Source: an uncultured Clostridia bacterium
GTDB lineage: Bacteria > Bacillota > Clostridia > Oscillospirales > Oscillospiraceae
NCBI GenBank assembly: GCA_946186375.1
Contig: CAMHMZ010000031.1
Location: forward strand, 1 to 32,146
DNA length: 32,146 bases
Direction of reading: 5' to 3'
A program made the position numbers and the translations under genes. The notes under the pieces were generated by a model that saw nothing but the letters and a program-made list of their open reading frames with translations, had not been told where the DNA came from and ran no database searches. Positions 14,926 through 22,148 of the stretch are shown piece after piece (position 1 is the first letter of the stretch; each line of letters opens with the position of its first letter).

Positions 14926-15720
14926 TTACTTCTTGGCGAGGCCCTTCTGACGGGCATATTCGGCAGCGCCGAGAGCGCCCATGAGCTGGGGGTCGGTCTT
15001 GAGGTTGACGACCTTCAGCTTCAGCACGTGCTCGATGGCTTCCTTCAGACCGTCGTTCTTCGCGCAGCCGCCCGTCAGCGTGATGCTGTCGGTGGCGCCG
15101 GCCTTCTTCGCCATGACGAAGCAGCGCTTCGCAACGGCCATCTCGATACCGGCTGCGATCTCGTCCATCGGCTTGCCCTCGCCCACCAGGGTGATGACCT
15201 CAGACTCGGCAAACACCGTGCACTGCGCCGTGATGGGGATCACGTTCTTCGCAGTCAGAGAGAGCTTGGAGAATTCCGGCAGGCTCAGCTCGAAGGAACG
15301 GGCCATGGCCTCGAAGAAGCGGCCCGTACCGGCGGCGCACTTGTCGTTCATCGCGAAGTTCTTCACCGTGCCGTCCGTGTCGATGCTGATGCCCTTGACG
15401 TCCTGGCCGCCGATGTCGATGATGGCCTTGACGTTCGGGTTCGTGACATGCACGCCCATGGCATGGCAGGAGATCTCAGAGATGTTCTCGTCGGCGAAGG
15501 GGACCTTGTTGCGGCCGTAGCCGGTGCCGATGAGGTACTCCAGATCCTTGCTGCTCTTCAGGCCGACCTTCGCCAGCACGTCGTCCATCGCCGCGATGGC
15601 GCTCTGCTCGGAATTGATCTTGCTCTTGATGGTGGTGTCGGCAACCATGTTGCCGTTCTCGTCGAGGATGACTGCCTTGGTGTAGGTGGAACCAACGTCA
15701 CAACCGCCAAAATATTTCAT
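14926..15720 (-). CDS. 2-hydroxyacyl-CoA dehydratase activase (HgdC/BadF/BcrA family)
   Basis: This 264-residue ASKHA-fold ATPase is the electron-injecting activator of 2-hydroxyacyl-CoA dehydratase-type enzymes. It uses ATP hydrolysis to push one electron from its [4Fe-4S] cluster into the partner enzyme. The phosphate-1 loop GGCDVGSTYTKAV (residues 5-17) and IIDIGGQDVKGI (100-111) are canonical. The homodimer-bridging cluster ligands are Cys128 in NDKCAAGTGRF and Cys167 in ITAQCTVFAESEV, matching the two-cysteine pattern of HgdC. LTGGCAKNDGLKEAIE closes the nucleotide site. Length is typical (about 260). The start has AAAGGAGACATTC upstream. It follows the 595-residue subunit gene after a 233-base gap full of hairpins. 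Confidence 0.95.
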   Translation of the reverse strand: MKYFGGCDVGSTYTKAVILDENGNMVADTTIKSKINSEQSAIAAMDDVLAKVGLKSSKDLEYLIGTGYGRNKVPFADENISEISCHAMGVHVTNPNVKAIIDIGGQDVKGISIDTDGTVKNFAMNDKCAAGTGRFFEAMARSFELSLPEFSKLSLTAKNVIPITAQCTVFAESEVITLVGEGKPMDEIAAGIEMAVAKRCFVMAKKAGATDSITLTGGCAKNDGLKEAIEHVLKLKVVNLKTDPQLMGALGAAEYARQKGLAKK

Positions 15721-15756
15721 GAATGAATGTCTCCTTTTTTTAATTATGTTTCATGC

Positions 15757-15950
15757 GCCCTCCGGGCGGGGAGTTCAGAGGGGGGCTCCCCCTCTGATTT
15801 CACTGCCCGCAGGCAGTGAAACGAATGGGATCGTTTTTCCGGGGACATGCGCCTCGGAAAAACTCCTCTCACGCAGCGAACGTGCGAGCAGCGCGAGTGC
15901 GCTGAGCGGAGTGCATCCCTTCTTCATGGAAAAGGCTCTGCCTTTTCCAT
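15757..15950. repeat. Cluster of four or more hairpins inside the reductase operon
   Basis: Consecutive stems fill the gap between two operon genes: TCAGAGGGGG/CCCCCTCTGA (15775-15797), TTTCACTGCC/GGCAGTGAAA (15798-15821), TTTTTCCG/CGGAAAAA (15834-15862) and ATGGAAAAGGC/GCCTTTTCCAT (15926-15950). A smaller GCCC/GGGC stem precedes them. Between the last two is a GCGAACGTGCGAGCAGCG tract. None has a clean T-run in the direction of transcription. They could be mobile REP-like units, or RNA structures that set the relative amount of activase. Confidence 0.75.
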
Positions 15951-15953
15951 GCC

Positions 15954-17741
15954 TTACATGCAGACCTCGTCCTCGAACTCGACCAGCGAGGGATCGACGG
16001 GCTCGGCGTGCTTGACCGTGCGCATGTACTCGTTGACCTTGTCGCGCATGGTGCGGCGGGAAACGGTACGGGGGTCCATCAGGTCGTGCTCGACCCAGAT
16101 CAGGTCGTAGCCGCGCTGACGGCCCTGCTCGTCCAGCATGCCCTGCACGGTGGCCATGTTCTTGCAGGCCACGTTCTGGTACATGATGACCAGCGGCGCG
16201 TTCCAGGCCTCGACCTGGCGCCAGCACTCGTCGACGACGTTCTGGTAGCCGCCGTTGGTGTGACGGCGCATGACCATGCGCTCGTACAGACGGGCCAGGT
16301 CACGCAGCGCCTCTTCCTTGTCCTCGGTCTCCAGGTGCTTGGTGAAGTTCAGAGACTCCATCTCCACCAGGACGTTGATGCCCCAGCAGTTGGCCAGCCA
16401 GTTGGAGAAGTTGGCATAGTAGTGGGCCGGGCAGGACCACACGATGGCGCGGTAGCGCATCTTGCGGGCGGGCCAGGCGGTCTCCTTGTTCTCGTAGGCC
16501 TTCAGGAGCATCTTGTTGACCTTCTCCATGGAAGGCACGACGCGGGGATCGCTGCCGCCGTCCATCTCGTAGTTCCACTTGCGGAAGAGCTCGTAGCTCG
16601 GTCCGATGAACTGCGGGTAGGCGGACTTGTTGATCTCCCACTTCTGGAGCTCCAGGTCGGTCTCCTGGTTGAAGCGCTTCATGCACTCGAAGTAGTGATC
16701 CCAGTTCCACTTGGCGCCGGTGACCTCTTCGATCTTCTTGATGCAGGCCTTGATGTCCTCCGCGCCCATCTGCACGGTCTCCTCATCCATGTAGCGGACG
16801 GGGAAGCAGAGATGGAACACCGGGGTGTTCGGGAAGCGGCGGGAGAAGTAAGAGGAGGCCATGGTGGAGCCGTCGCAGGGCATGGAGCTCGAAATGAAGA
16901 GAGAGCCCATGTCGGGCAGGGCGTTGATGACCAGCGCGCCGCACTCGGAGGACGGGACCGGGCAGGTGTCGGAGGGCAGGCCGAAGCTCTCGACCGCGTC
17001 GATGTACGGGATGCAGACCAGCTGGTCGATCTCGGAGACGAGGAACATCGGCAGCAGCTGGTGCGGGATGGCGCAGAGATCAGGGAAGCCGCAGGCGATC
17101 TGACCCATGGTCATCTCGTCAAAGGTGAACATCATCTTGTTCAGCTCGTCGCTGTTGCCGTTCTTGCGGTCGGCCTTGCTCAGCAGCACGAGGTTCTCCG
17201 CCACGTAGCGGAAGATCTGGTAGGTGACCTCATGGCTCATGCGCAGGTTGGAGCCGCGCAGACCGAGGATGTTCTTGTCCATAAAGCCGTGGCAGCAGAA
17301 ATAGGAGATCATCCAGCGATACCACAGCGCGCTGTTCATGGCGGGGATGAGGTCCTTGGAGAAGGTCATGAGGAGCATGCCCCACATGCGGGCCCATTCC
17401 CAGAAATCATAGGCGGTGTCCTTGATGCCGCGCCACTCGCGGCGGACCGTGGCCATGGCGCCCTTGCGGTAGAGGCGGCCCAGGCTGCGCTCGCCGTTGA
17501 TGATGCGGTCGATCTTCTCGTCCTTGTCGAGGGCCATGAAGTCGGCGTATTCGCCCTTGATGCGCTCGCCGTCGGCCTTCAGAACATTGGCCATGTCCTT
17601 GCCGAACTGCTGCCAGTCGGTCTCCTTGAGCATGCCGCCGAAGATGCCGAGGACTTCCTTCAGGTTCTCGCCCTGCTTTTTCCAGTTGATATTGTCTTTG
17701 GCTTTCCAGAATTTAGGGTTGGGATATTGAATCTTCGCCAT
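15954..17741 (-). CDS. Large 2-hydroxyacyl-CoA dehydratase/benzoyl-CoA reductase-like subunit (HgdA type, enlarged)
   Basis: This 595-residue protein is a divergent member of the 2-hydroxyacyl-CoA dehydratase D-component superfamily, whose usual subunits have 380-480 residues. The first 180 residues are an added N-terminal region rich in Trp, Lys and acidic residues. Family features follow: VSEIDQLVCIPYIDAVESFGLPSDTCPVPSSECGAL, SSSMPCDGSTMASSYF, TPVFHLCFPVRYMDEETVQMGAEDIKACIKKIEEVTG, and late CPAHYYANFSNWLANCWGINVLVE. The end, YDLIWVEHDLMDPRTVSRRTMRDKVNEYM, has the form of the terminal RxRxxxF region. Many cysteines could hold the [4Fe-4S] cluster. It overlaps its partner gene by one base (TAATG) with GGAGGG just upstream, which implies equal synthesis. 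The substrate is unknown. Confidence 0.88.
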   Translation of the reverse strand: MAKIQYPNPKFWKAKDNINWKKQGENLKEVLGIFGGMLKETDWQQFGKDMANVLKADGERIKGEYADFMALDKDEKIDRIINGERSLGRLYRKGAMATVRREWRGIKDTAYDFWEWARMWGMLLMTFSKDLIPAMNSALWYRWMISYFCCHGFMDKNILGLRGSNLRMSHEVTYQIFRYVAENLVLLSKADRKNGNSDELNKMMFTFDEMTMGQIACGFPDLCAIPHQLLPMFLVSEIDQLVCIPYIDAVESFGLPSDTCPVPSSECGALVINALPDMGSLFISSSMPCDGSTMASSYFSRRFPNTPVFHLCFPVRYMDEETVQMGAEDIKACIKKIEEVTGAKWNWDHYFECMKRFNQETDLELQKWEINKSAYPQFIGPSYELFRKWNYEMDGGSDPRVVPSMEKVNKMLLKAYENKETAWPARKMRYRAIVWSCPAHYYANFSNWLANCWGINVLVEMESLNFTKHLETEDKEEALRDLARLYERMVMRRHTNGGYQNVVDECWRQVEAWNAPLVIMYQNVACKNMATVQGMLDEQGRQRGYDLIWVEHDLMDPRTVSRRTMRDKVNEYMRTVKHAEPVDPSLVEFEDEVCM

Positions 17742-18937
17742 TACTTCTTACCCTCCTCTTTATGGATGCGTTTGATCTCCAGCGACTCCACAAAGGCCTG
17801 GACACGCGTACGCAGCTGGCCGGAATTGCCGTTGTTGTACAGACGGTCGATGGAGAGGACGGGCCAGCCGTACTCCTCAGACATGATGTGGCTGACCAGC
17901 GCGCGCTCGAAGCCCCAGTAGTCGCAGTACTTCATCTGCTCGTAGATGATGCCCTCGGCGCCGAACTCCTTGGCCAGACGGTCGCTGGTCTCGCGGCGCT
18001 GCAGCACCTTCTCGTCGGAGATGTAGCGGGCGCACTCGCTGACCTGCATGTAGTGCAGGCAGATCTGGCGCAGGGCGGGCTCGTCGTCCTTGAGCTCGAT
18101 GACCTCGCGGCCCGGCGTGGAGCCGAAGCAGTAACGGTCGGACACGACGAGAGCGCCGACGTCCTCGATGAGCTTGGTGAGGTTGGGATCGTCGATCTCG
18201 CTGCCGACGATGGCCACGCGGGCGCGGAAGGGGCTCTTCCGGTCGGGGCGGCGATGCTTCAGCTCCTCCAGCGTCTCGCGCAGGTAGGGCAGGATCAGCG
18301 CCTTCGGGCAGACGTAGGTGACGAGGTTGAGGATGTGGAACTCGTAGCCGGTGATGACGGGGTTGGCCTTCTTGCGCATCTCGCGGATCTCGGAGATGAT
18401 GCGGCAGACCTCGTTGTGCTCCTCGACGGCCTTGCGGATAGCCGCGTCGGACACGTCGACGCCGAACACCTCGTGCAGACGGTCGAGCACGCGGACCTGC
18501 ATCTGGCGCTCATAGCCGTCGAGGGTGTAGTCGGTGATCTTGAAGGGCATGTCGCAGTGGGTGACGAAGAAGTTCGGCTTGTCATTGACCTGCAGGATCT
18601 CAAAGTGCTCCATGGAGCGGTTCATCATCGAGCAGGCGTCCACGCCGATCAGCGCGTCGAGGAACTGATAGCCGCCCTCGATGGCGCGCTCGAGCAGGGC
18701 GCGGGCATATTCGCAGGTGTAGTTGGACATGTAGTAGGTCGCGATGTCGATGGAGCCGGTGTTCGGTGCGCGAAGTCTGGTCGAGAAGCAGTTGTCGACA
18801 TTGAGCAGCACCTCGGGGATGTGGAAGCAGGTATAGCCGAGGGCGATGCCGCCGTCGGCCTGAGCCTTCTTCACCAGCTCGTTGTCGGCGTTCTCAAGCA
18901 GACTCTCAAAGTAGATCAAATGCTTAAGATCTTTCAA
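17741..18937 (-). CDS. 2-hydroxyacyl-CoA dehydratase/benzoyl-CoA reductase-like subunit (HgdB type)
   Basis: This 398-residue protein is a standard-length subunit of the ATP-dependent dehydratase/reductase superfamily. Three cysteines sit where the family places its [4Fe-4S] ligands: Cys37 in ALGYTCFHIPEVLL, Cys75 in SNYTCEYARALLE and Cys102 in GVDACSMMNRS. The C-terminal half keeps RVAIVGSEIDDPNLTKLIEDVGALVVSDRYCFGS, QMKYCDYWGFE, and the signature NSGQLRTRVQAFVESLE. The start is a TTG with AGAGGTG six bases before it, 16 bases after the cooC-like gene. Together with the 595-residue partner it would form the heterodimer that receives electrons from the activase. Double-cubane cluster proteins are a related alternative, but those are usually encoded as a single subunit. 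Confidence 0.92.
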   Translation of the reverse strand: MKDLKHLIYFESLLENADNELVKKAQADGGIALGYTCFHIPEVLLNVDNCFSTRLRAPNTGSIDIATYYMSNYTCEYARALLERAIEGGYQFLDALIGVDACSMMNRSMEHFEILQVNDKPNFFVTHCDMPFKITDYTLDGYERQMQVRVLDRLHEVFGVDVSDAAIRKAVEEHNEVCRIISEIREMRKKANPVITGYEFHILNLVTYVCPKALILPYLRETLEELKHRRPDRKSPFRARVAIVGSEIDDPNLTKLIEDVGALVVSDRYCFGSTPGREVIELKDDEPALRQICLHYMQVSECARYISDEKVLQRRETSDRLAKEFGAEGIIYEQMKYCDYWGFERALVSHIMSEEYGWPVLSIDRLYNNGNSGQLRTRVQAFVESLEIKRIHKEEGKK

Positions 18938-18953
18938 ATGTTACACCTCTTCT

Positions 18954-19715
18954 TCAAAGAATTTCTATTTTTCGGAGTGCTTCCTCCACTCCGGTGAGCA
19001 TGACGGAATCCGCGGGCAGCTCCATGACGCTCTTGCCCTTGATGTCGTTGGCGGCAAAGGCGCTGTCTGCGGGGATGGCGGAGAGGATCTCCACGGGGGC
19101 CTCCATGAGGCTCACAAGCTCGGGATTGGTGACGCGGTTGATGATGGCTCCGATGCGGTCGTAGGCGATCAGCTCGTCGGCCACGTTTTTGATCGTCGTG
19201 ATGACCTGTCCGCCCTTCTTGCTCTGGTCGGTGATGAGCAGCAGGTGCGTGACCTTTTCCATCACGCGGCGCTGGATCTGTTCGATCCCCGCCTCGCCGT
19301 CGATGACGACGTAATCAAAGCTGTTGGCCAGCAGGCTGATGACTTCCTTGAGATAGGAATTGACCTTGCAGTAGCAGCCGGAGCTCTCCGGACGGCCGAT
19401 GGCCAGAAAGGCAAAGCCGGGCATCTCGACCAGCGCGTCGAAGATGCGGAAGCGCGCTTCGCTGAGAAGCTCGAGCGCCTCTCTCGTCTCGCCGTTCTCG
19501 ACGCTGTCGACGATGCTCGAACGGATATCGTCCAGCGTCAGCTTCACATCCACGCCAAGAGCGACGGACAGGCCGACGGCGGGATCCGCGTCGATCGCCA
19601 GGATCTTCTTGTCCGGATAGCGCTCCGTCAGAAGCCGGACGATACAGGCACAGATCGAGGTTTTTCCGACGCCGCCCTTGCCTGCGACCGTTAGGATCTT
19701 GGCCTTATTCTCCAT
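18954..19715 (-). CDS. CooC/AcsF-type P-loop ATPase, nickel-cluster maturation factor
   Basis: This 253-residue protein belongs to the MinD/NifH-like group that includes CooC (nickel insertion into CO dehydrogenase) and AcsF (into acetyl-CoA synthase). It has the deviant Walker A GKGGVGKTS (12-20), the switch sequence AIDADPAVGLS (40-50), and DYVVIDGEAGIEQIQRR. The decisive motif is GRPESSGCYCKVN with Cys114 and Cys116, the Cys-x-Cys that binds the metal at the CooC dimer interface. GAIINRV is the usual base-binding region. It is the first gene of the operon, with GGGGGGGAAGAG before the ATG. Since no CO dehydrogenase gene is in the window, its client is more likely one of the operon's own proteins, but a client elsewhere in the genome is possible. 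Confidence 0.9.
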   Translation of the reverse strand: MENKAKILTVAGKGGVGKTSICACIVRLLTERYPDKKILAIDADPAVGLSVALGVDVKLTLDDIRSSIVDSVENGETREALELLSEARFRIFDALVEMPGFAFLAIGRPESSGCYCKVNSYLKEVISLLANSFDYVVIDGEAGIEQIQRRVMEKVTHLLLITDQSKKGGQVITTIKNVADELIAYDRIGAIINRVTNPELVSLMEAPVEILSAIPADSAFAANDIKGKSVMELPADSVMLTGVEEALRKIEIL

Positions 19716-19769
19716 ACTCTTCCCCCCCTATGGAAAAATGCCGGAACTCCCGGGTATAATTTCGTTCAT

Positions 19770-19798
19770 ATTCTAACATAATCACAAGGATTATGCAA
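19770..19798 (-). promoter_or_regulatory. Promoter of the six-gene reductase operon
   Basis: TTGCAT (19793-19798) and TAGAAT (19770-19775) on the minus strand are exactly 17 bases apart, in an AT-rich patch. The predicted leader is about 48 bases. No second convincing promoter was seen before the later genes of the operon. Confidence 0.78.
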
Positions 19799-19905
19799 GA
19801 ACAACCCTCTGTCTCGGGCGCATTTAGGGCATTTCGACGAAAACGGCCCCGCTTTTTATATGTGCGGCGGCCGCGCGTCCATACACAGGGGACTGATCTG
19901 TACAA

Positions 19906-19942
19906 GAAAAAATCCGGAACGGAGGAAAACTCCGTCCCGGAT
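19906..19942 (-). terminator. Terminator of tspO
   Basis: On the minus strand ATCCGGGACGGAG pairs with CTCCGTTCCGGAT (one mismatch) around TTTTC, followed directly by TTTTTC. It lies about 25 bases past the tspO stop and separates tspO from the reductase operon promoter. Confidence 0.85.
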
Positions 19943-19966
19943 GGGAAAGGGCTATAAAGTCCTGTT

Positions 19967-20443
19967 CTAATTGAGGAGATAGACGCCGAGGTTGAGGTAG
20001 AGCGCGAAGCACAGCCAGAGGAGATAGGGCGTGAGAAGGCTCCCGGCGCTCTTCTGGATATAGCGGAAGCTGACGGCGCACAGCCAGACGGCCAGCAGCA
20101 AAAGCAGCAGCCAAATGAAGGCCGCGAGATAGGCCGAGAGGCGGAAAAAGAGCAGCGGCCACAGGGCGTTCATCCCCAGCTGCACGGCGTAGAGCGTCAG
20201 CGCGCGCTTTTTGCGCGGGGCGCTGGCCTCCGACTGCCAGATCTGGCAGCTCGCCACGCCCATGAGGACATAGAGCGCCGTCCAGACCACCGGGAACACC
20301 CAGCCCGGCGGTGAGAGCAGCGGCTTATACATCCGGCTGTAGCTGTCGGAAAAATCTCCGCCCAGCAGCGCGCCGAGCCCGCCCGCGGCCAGCGCCGCCA
20401 GGATGCAGAGCGCCAGTCTCCCCCATTTGAGCTTTCTGTCCAT
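19967..20443 (-). CDS. tspO: TspO/MBR family protein
   Basis: This 158-residue membrane protein is a TspO homologue, the tryptophan-rich sensory/translocator family that binds porphyrins and affects stress responses. Five helices are visible. The family motifs YKPLLSPPGWVFPVVWTALYVLMGVAS, MNALWPLLFF and a final LWLCFALYLNLGVYLLN are conserved. The ATG at 20443 was chosen for its AAGGAGGGACT ribosome site and usual family start; the frame runs 17 codons further upstream without signal. It is a single-gene unit with its own terminator, divergent from gtrA. No haem or porphyrin gene lies nearby. Confidence 0.93.
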   Translation of the reverse strand: MDRKLKWGRLALCILAALAAGGLGALLGGDFSDSYSRMYKPLLSPPGWVFPVVWTALYVLMGVASCQIWQSEASAPRKKRALTLYAVQLGMNALWPLLFFRLSAYLAAFIWLLLLLLAVWLCAVSFRYIQKSAGSLLTPYLLWLCFALYLNLGVYLLN

Positions 20444-20553
20444 AGTCCCTCCTTGAAAAACCGAAATCCGGTGCTCCGGAATGGCATTGTGCATTTCTCA
20501 CTGACAGCATATGCACGCCGCAGAAAAAAATGCTTCAAAAATTTGTTTCACTC

Positions 20554-20582
20554 TTTACTTTTTCCTCCATCTGCCGTATACT
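20554..20582 (+). promoter_or_regulatory. Probable promoter of gtrA, upstream of the inserted element
   Basis: TTTACT (20554-20559) and TATACT (20577-20582) are 17 bases apart on the plus strand. The predicted start point (about 20589) is just before the left end of the MITE-like element, so the transcript would carry the whole element as leader. Confidence 0.55.
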
Positions 20583-20593
20583 GAGCCTGTTTA

Positions 20594-20936
20594 ATACTGA
20601 TATCTGATAGAAAGGTCGGCAATGATTTCCGAGGCAGAATTGTGTCAGGCGAGGCGAAGCCCGCAGAGCATAATGTCGTCGTCACAAGCTCCAAATCATT
20701 CGCTTCCGTCAAGTGTGACGAAAGCTCATTCTCTCCGCTGCTCCTCCTCGCAATTGCAAAGCTTTATGCTTTGCAATTGGAAAGGAAAACGGAAGGAACG
20801 GATATGCAGCTTTTTCGGCCCTTTGGAGCCGAAGAAGCGGAATGGAGTGAGTTCCGGTTGACGCGGTCAAGGGTTTCAACGATGCATGACGCAATTCTGG
20901 CCGGAAAAATCCGAGATTTCTATCAGATAGCAGTAT
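20594..20936. mobile_element. MITE-like element with 20-bp terminal inverted repeats
   Basis: The left end ATACTGATATCTGATAGAAA (20594-20613) matches the inverse of TTTCTATCAGATAGCAGTAT (20917-20936) at 19 of 20 positions. The symmetry continues imperfectly inward through TTTCCG and CAGAATTG. Inside are a perfect 12-bp inverted repeat CAATTGCAAAGC/GCTTTGCAATTG (around 20751-20779) and a TTCGGC/GCCGAA hairpin. At 343 bp it has no transposase. Open frames of 79 and 98 codons run through it without ribosome sites matched to a gene; they are probably chance frames. A clear target duplication was not identified. It fills most of the 506-base gap between tspO and gtrA. Confidence 0.75.
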
Positions 20937-20949
20937 AAGGAGGGTCGGC

Positions 20950-21369
20950 ATGAAGAAGAAAGAATTCTGGCGTGTCGTGAAATTCACGCTTTTCTCCGCG
21001 AGCGCGGGGCTTATCCAGATGGCGAGCTTCGCCCTCTTCAAGGAACTGCTGCACTGGCCGAACTATCTGAGCTATCTGCTCGCGCTGGTGCTGAGCGTGC
21101 TGTGGAACTTCACGCTCAACCGCAAATTCACCTTCAAGTCCGCCGCGAACGTCCCGATCGCCATGCTGAAGGTGGCCTGCTACTACGCGGTGTTTACGCC
21201 GCTGAGCACGCTCCTGGAGCGCTATCTGGCCGACACGCTCGGCTGGAACGGCTATCTCGTGACCGCGATCAACATGATCCTCAACTTCGTGACGGAGTTT
21301 CTGTATCAGCGCTTTTTCGTCTTCGGGAAATCCATCGACACGAACGAGCGCGCTAAAAAGGAAGCATGA
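20950..21369 (+). CDS. GtrA-family membrane protein
   Basis: This 139-residue protein is a GtrA-like flippase-type membrane protein with four helices, a family linked to moving undecaprenyl-phosphate-sugars or to arabinogalactan and O-antigen modification. Family features are FWRVVKFTLFSASAGLIQMASF at the start, LSVLWNFTLNRKFTFKS in the middle and LNFVTEFLYQRFFVFGKS at the end. AAGGAGGGTCGGC gives a strong ribosome site right after the MITE-like element. It stands alone on the plus strand and is followed at once by a terminator. The glycosyltransferase that usually accompanies GtrA is not adjacent; the glycan operon is 15 kb away. Confidence 0.92.
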   Translation: MKKKEFWRVVKFTLFSASAGLIQMASFALFKELLHWPNYLSYLLALVLSVLWNFTLNRKFTFKSAANVPIAMLKVACYYAVFTPLSTLLERYLADTLGWNGYLVTAINMILNFVTEFLYQRFFVFGKSIDTNERAKKEA

Positions 21370-21417
21370 AAAACCCCTGCCCGACCGCTTCTTTGAAAGC
21401 AGTCGGGCAGGGGTTTT
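21370..21417. terminator. Bidirectional terminator between gtrA and the zinc-ribbon gene
   Basis: AAAACCCCTGCCCGAC pairs with GTCGGGCAGGGGTTTT, with an inner GCTT/AAGC extension. It starts just after the gtrA stop, ends in TTTTT on the plus strand and in TTTT on the minus strand, and sits between convergent genes. Confidence 0.92.
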
Positions 21418-21429
21418 TACTCGCCCCGG

Positions 21430-22107
21430 TCACTTGATCATCGGGCTGCGGCAGAAGCTGCAGCTGTCGTTTTCCGGCGCGTTCATCCTGCCGCAGAACA
21501 GGCAGGGGATCTCCGCGTCGCGGGATTTGTCGTATTTCTCAAAGGGGATCGGGAACTGGGGCAGCCAGCGAAGACGGTCGCCCTCATTCAGGTAGTTGTA
21601 GATGCCGAGGGTGGTTTTTTTCTTATGCCGCTTTCCGTTTTCGTCCGTGATATAGAGGATGTATTCATCCCGGGAATCCCGGTAGCCGTCGTTGGAGCGG
21701 CGGACGCGGCGGGCATGCTTTTTGCTCGTCAGCGTTCCCTCAAAGGGCTTGGACAGCCTGTTTTTCAAGGCAAGGATGAGCATCGTCACGGCCAGGATGA
21801 CGGAGATGACGACGCCGGCAAACAGCGCCTGCCAGAGCTCCATGCTGTCGGAGACGGCGCCGTAGATCCCGAAGCCGATCAGCGGCAGGATGACGGCGAT
21901 GACGCCGATGAGCCGCGTTCTCCTTCTGTGTTTTTTGATCGCCGCCAGGACGCTCTCCGAGTCGAGCCGGCGGGAATAGCCCGGCGAGAGCCGCGGCCTG
22001 TCATACGCAGCCGCCCCGGGGCCTGTCTGCGCATCTAACCTTGCGCCGCATTCCTCGCAAAAGCGGGAGCCGTCCTGAAGCAGCGCTCCGCAATGGGGAC
22101 AGATCAT
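21430..22107 (-). CDS. Membrane protein with zinc ribbons at both ends
   Basis: This 225-residue protein starts with a zinc-ribbon MICPHCGALLQDGSRFCEECGARL and ends with a second one, CLFCGRMNAPENDSCSFC. Between them are a basic segment, two membrane helices (about residues 66-110) and a soluble domain with DEYILYITDENGKRHKKKTT and GIYNYLNEGDRLRWLPQFPIPFEKY. The soluble part resembles a small beta domain of the kind found in DUF-type membrane proteins that handle envelope stress, but I cannot name it. AAAGGAGAAAAGCT precedes the ATG. It lies 41 bases after the lipoprotein gene and should share its transcript, ending at the shared terminator. Confidence 0.8.
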   Translation of the reverse strand: MICPHCGALLQDGSRFCEECGARLDAQTGPGAAAYDRPRLSPGYSRRLDSESVLAAIKKHRRRTRLIGVIAVILPLIGFGIYGAVSDSMELWQALFAGVVISVILAVTMLILALKNRLSKPFEGTLTSKKHARRVRRSNDGYRDSRDEYILYITDENGKRHKKKTTLGIYNYLNEGDRLRWLPQFPIPFEKYDKSRDAEIPCLFCGRMNAPENDSCSFCRSPMIK

Positions 22108-22148
22108 AGCTTTTCTCCTTTCGTATCCAGTCGGTCTCTGTGCTGCCG

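Noticed and set aside
16008..17921. 637-codon plus-strand frame opposite the dehydratase subunits
   Set aside because: Long antisense frames are expected in GC-rich genes. The product is rich in His, Val, Asp and Ala without any family motif, and the minus-strand genes are clear.
20642..20938. 98-codon frame inside the MITE-like element
   Set aside because: It uses most of the element including one terminal repeat and lacks a ribosome site. It may be annotated as hypothetical in genomes, but it looks like a chance frame in a repeat.
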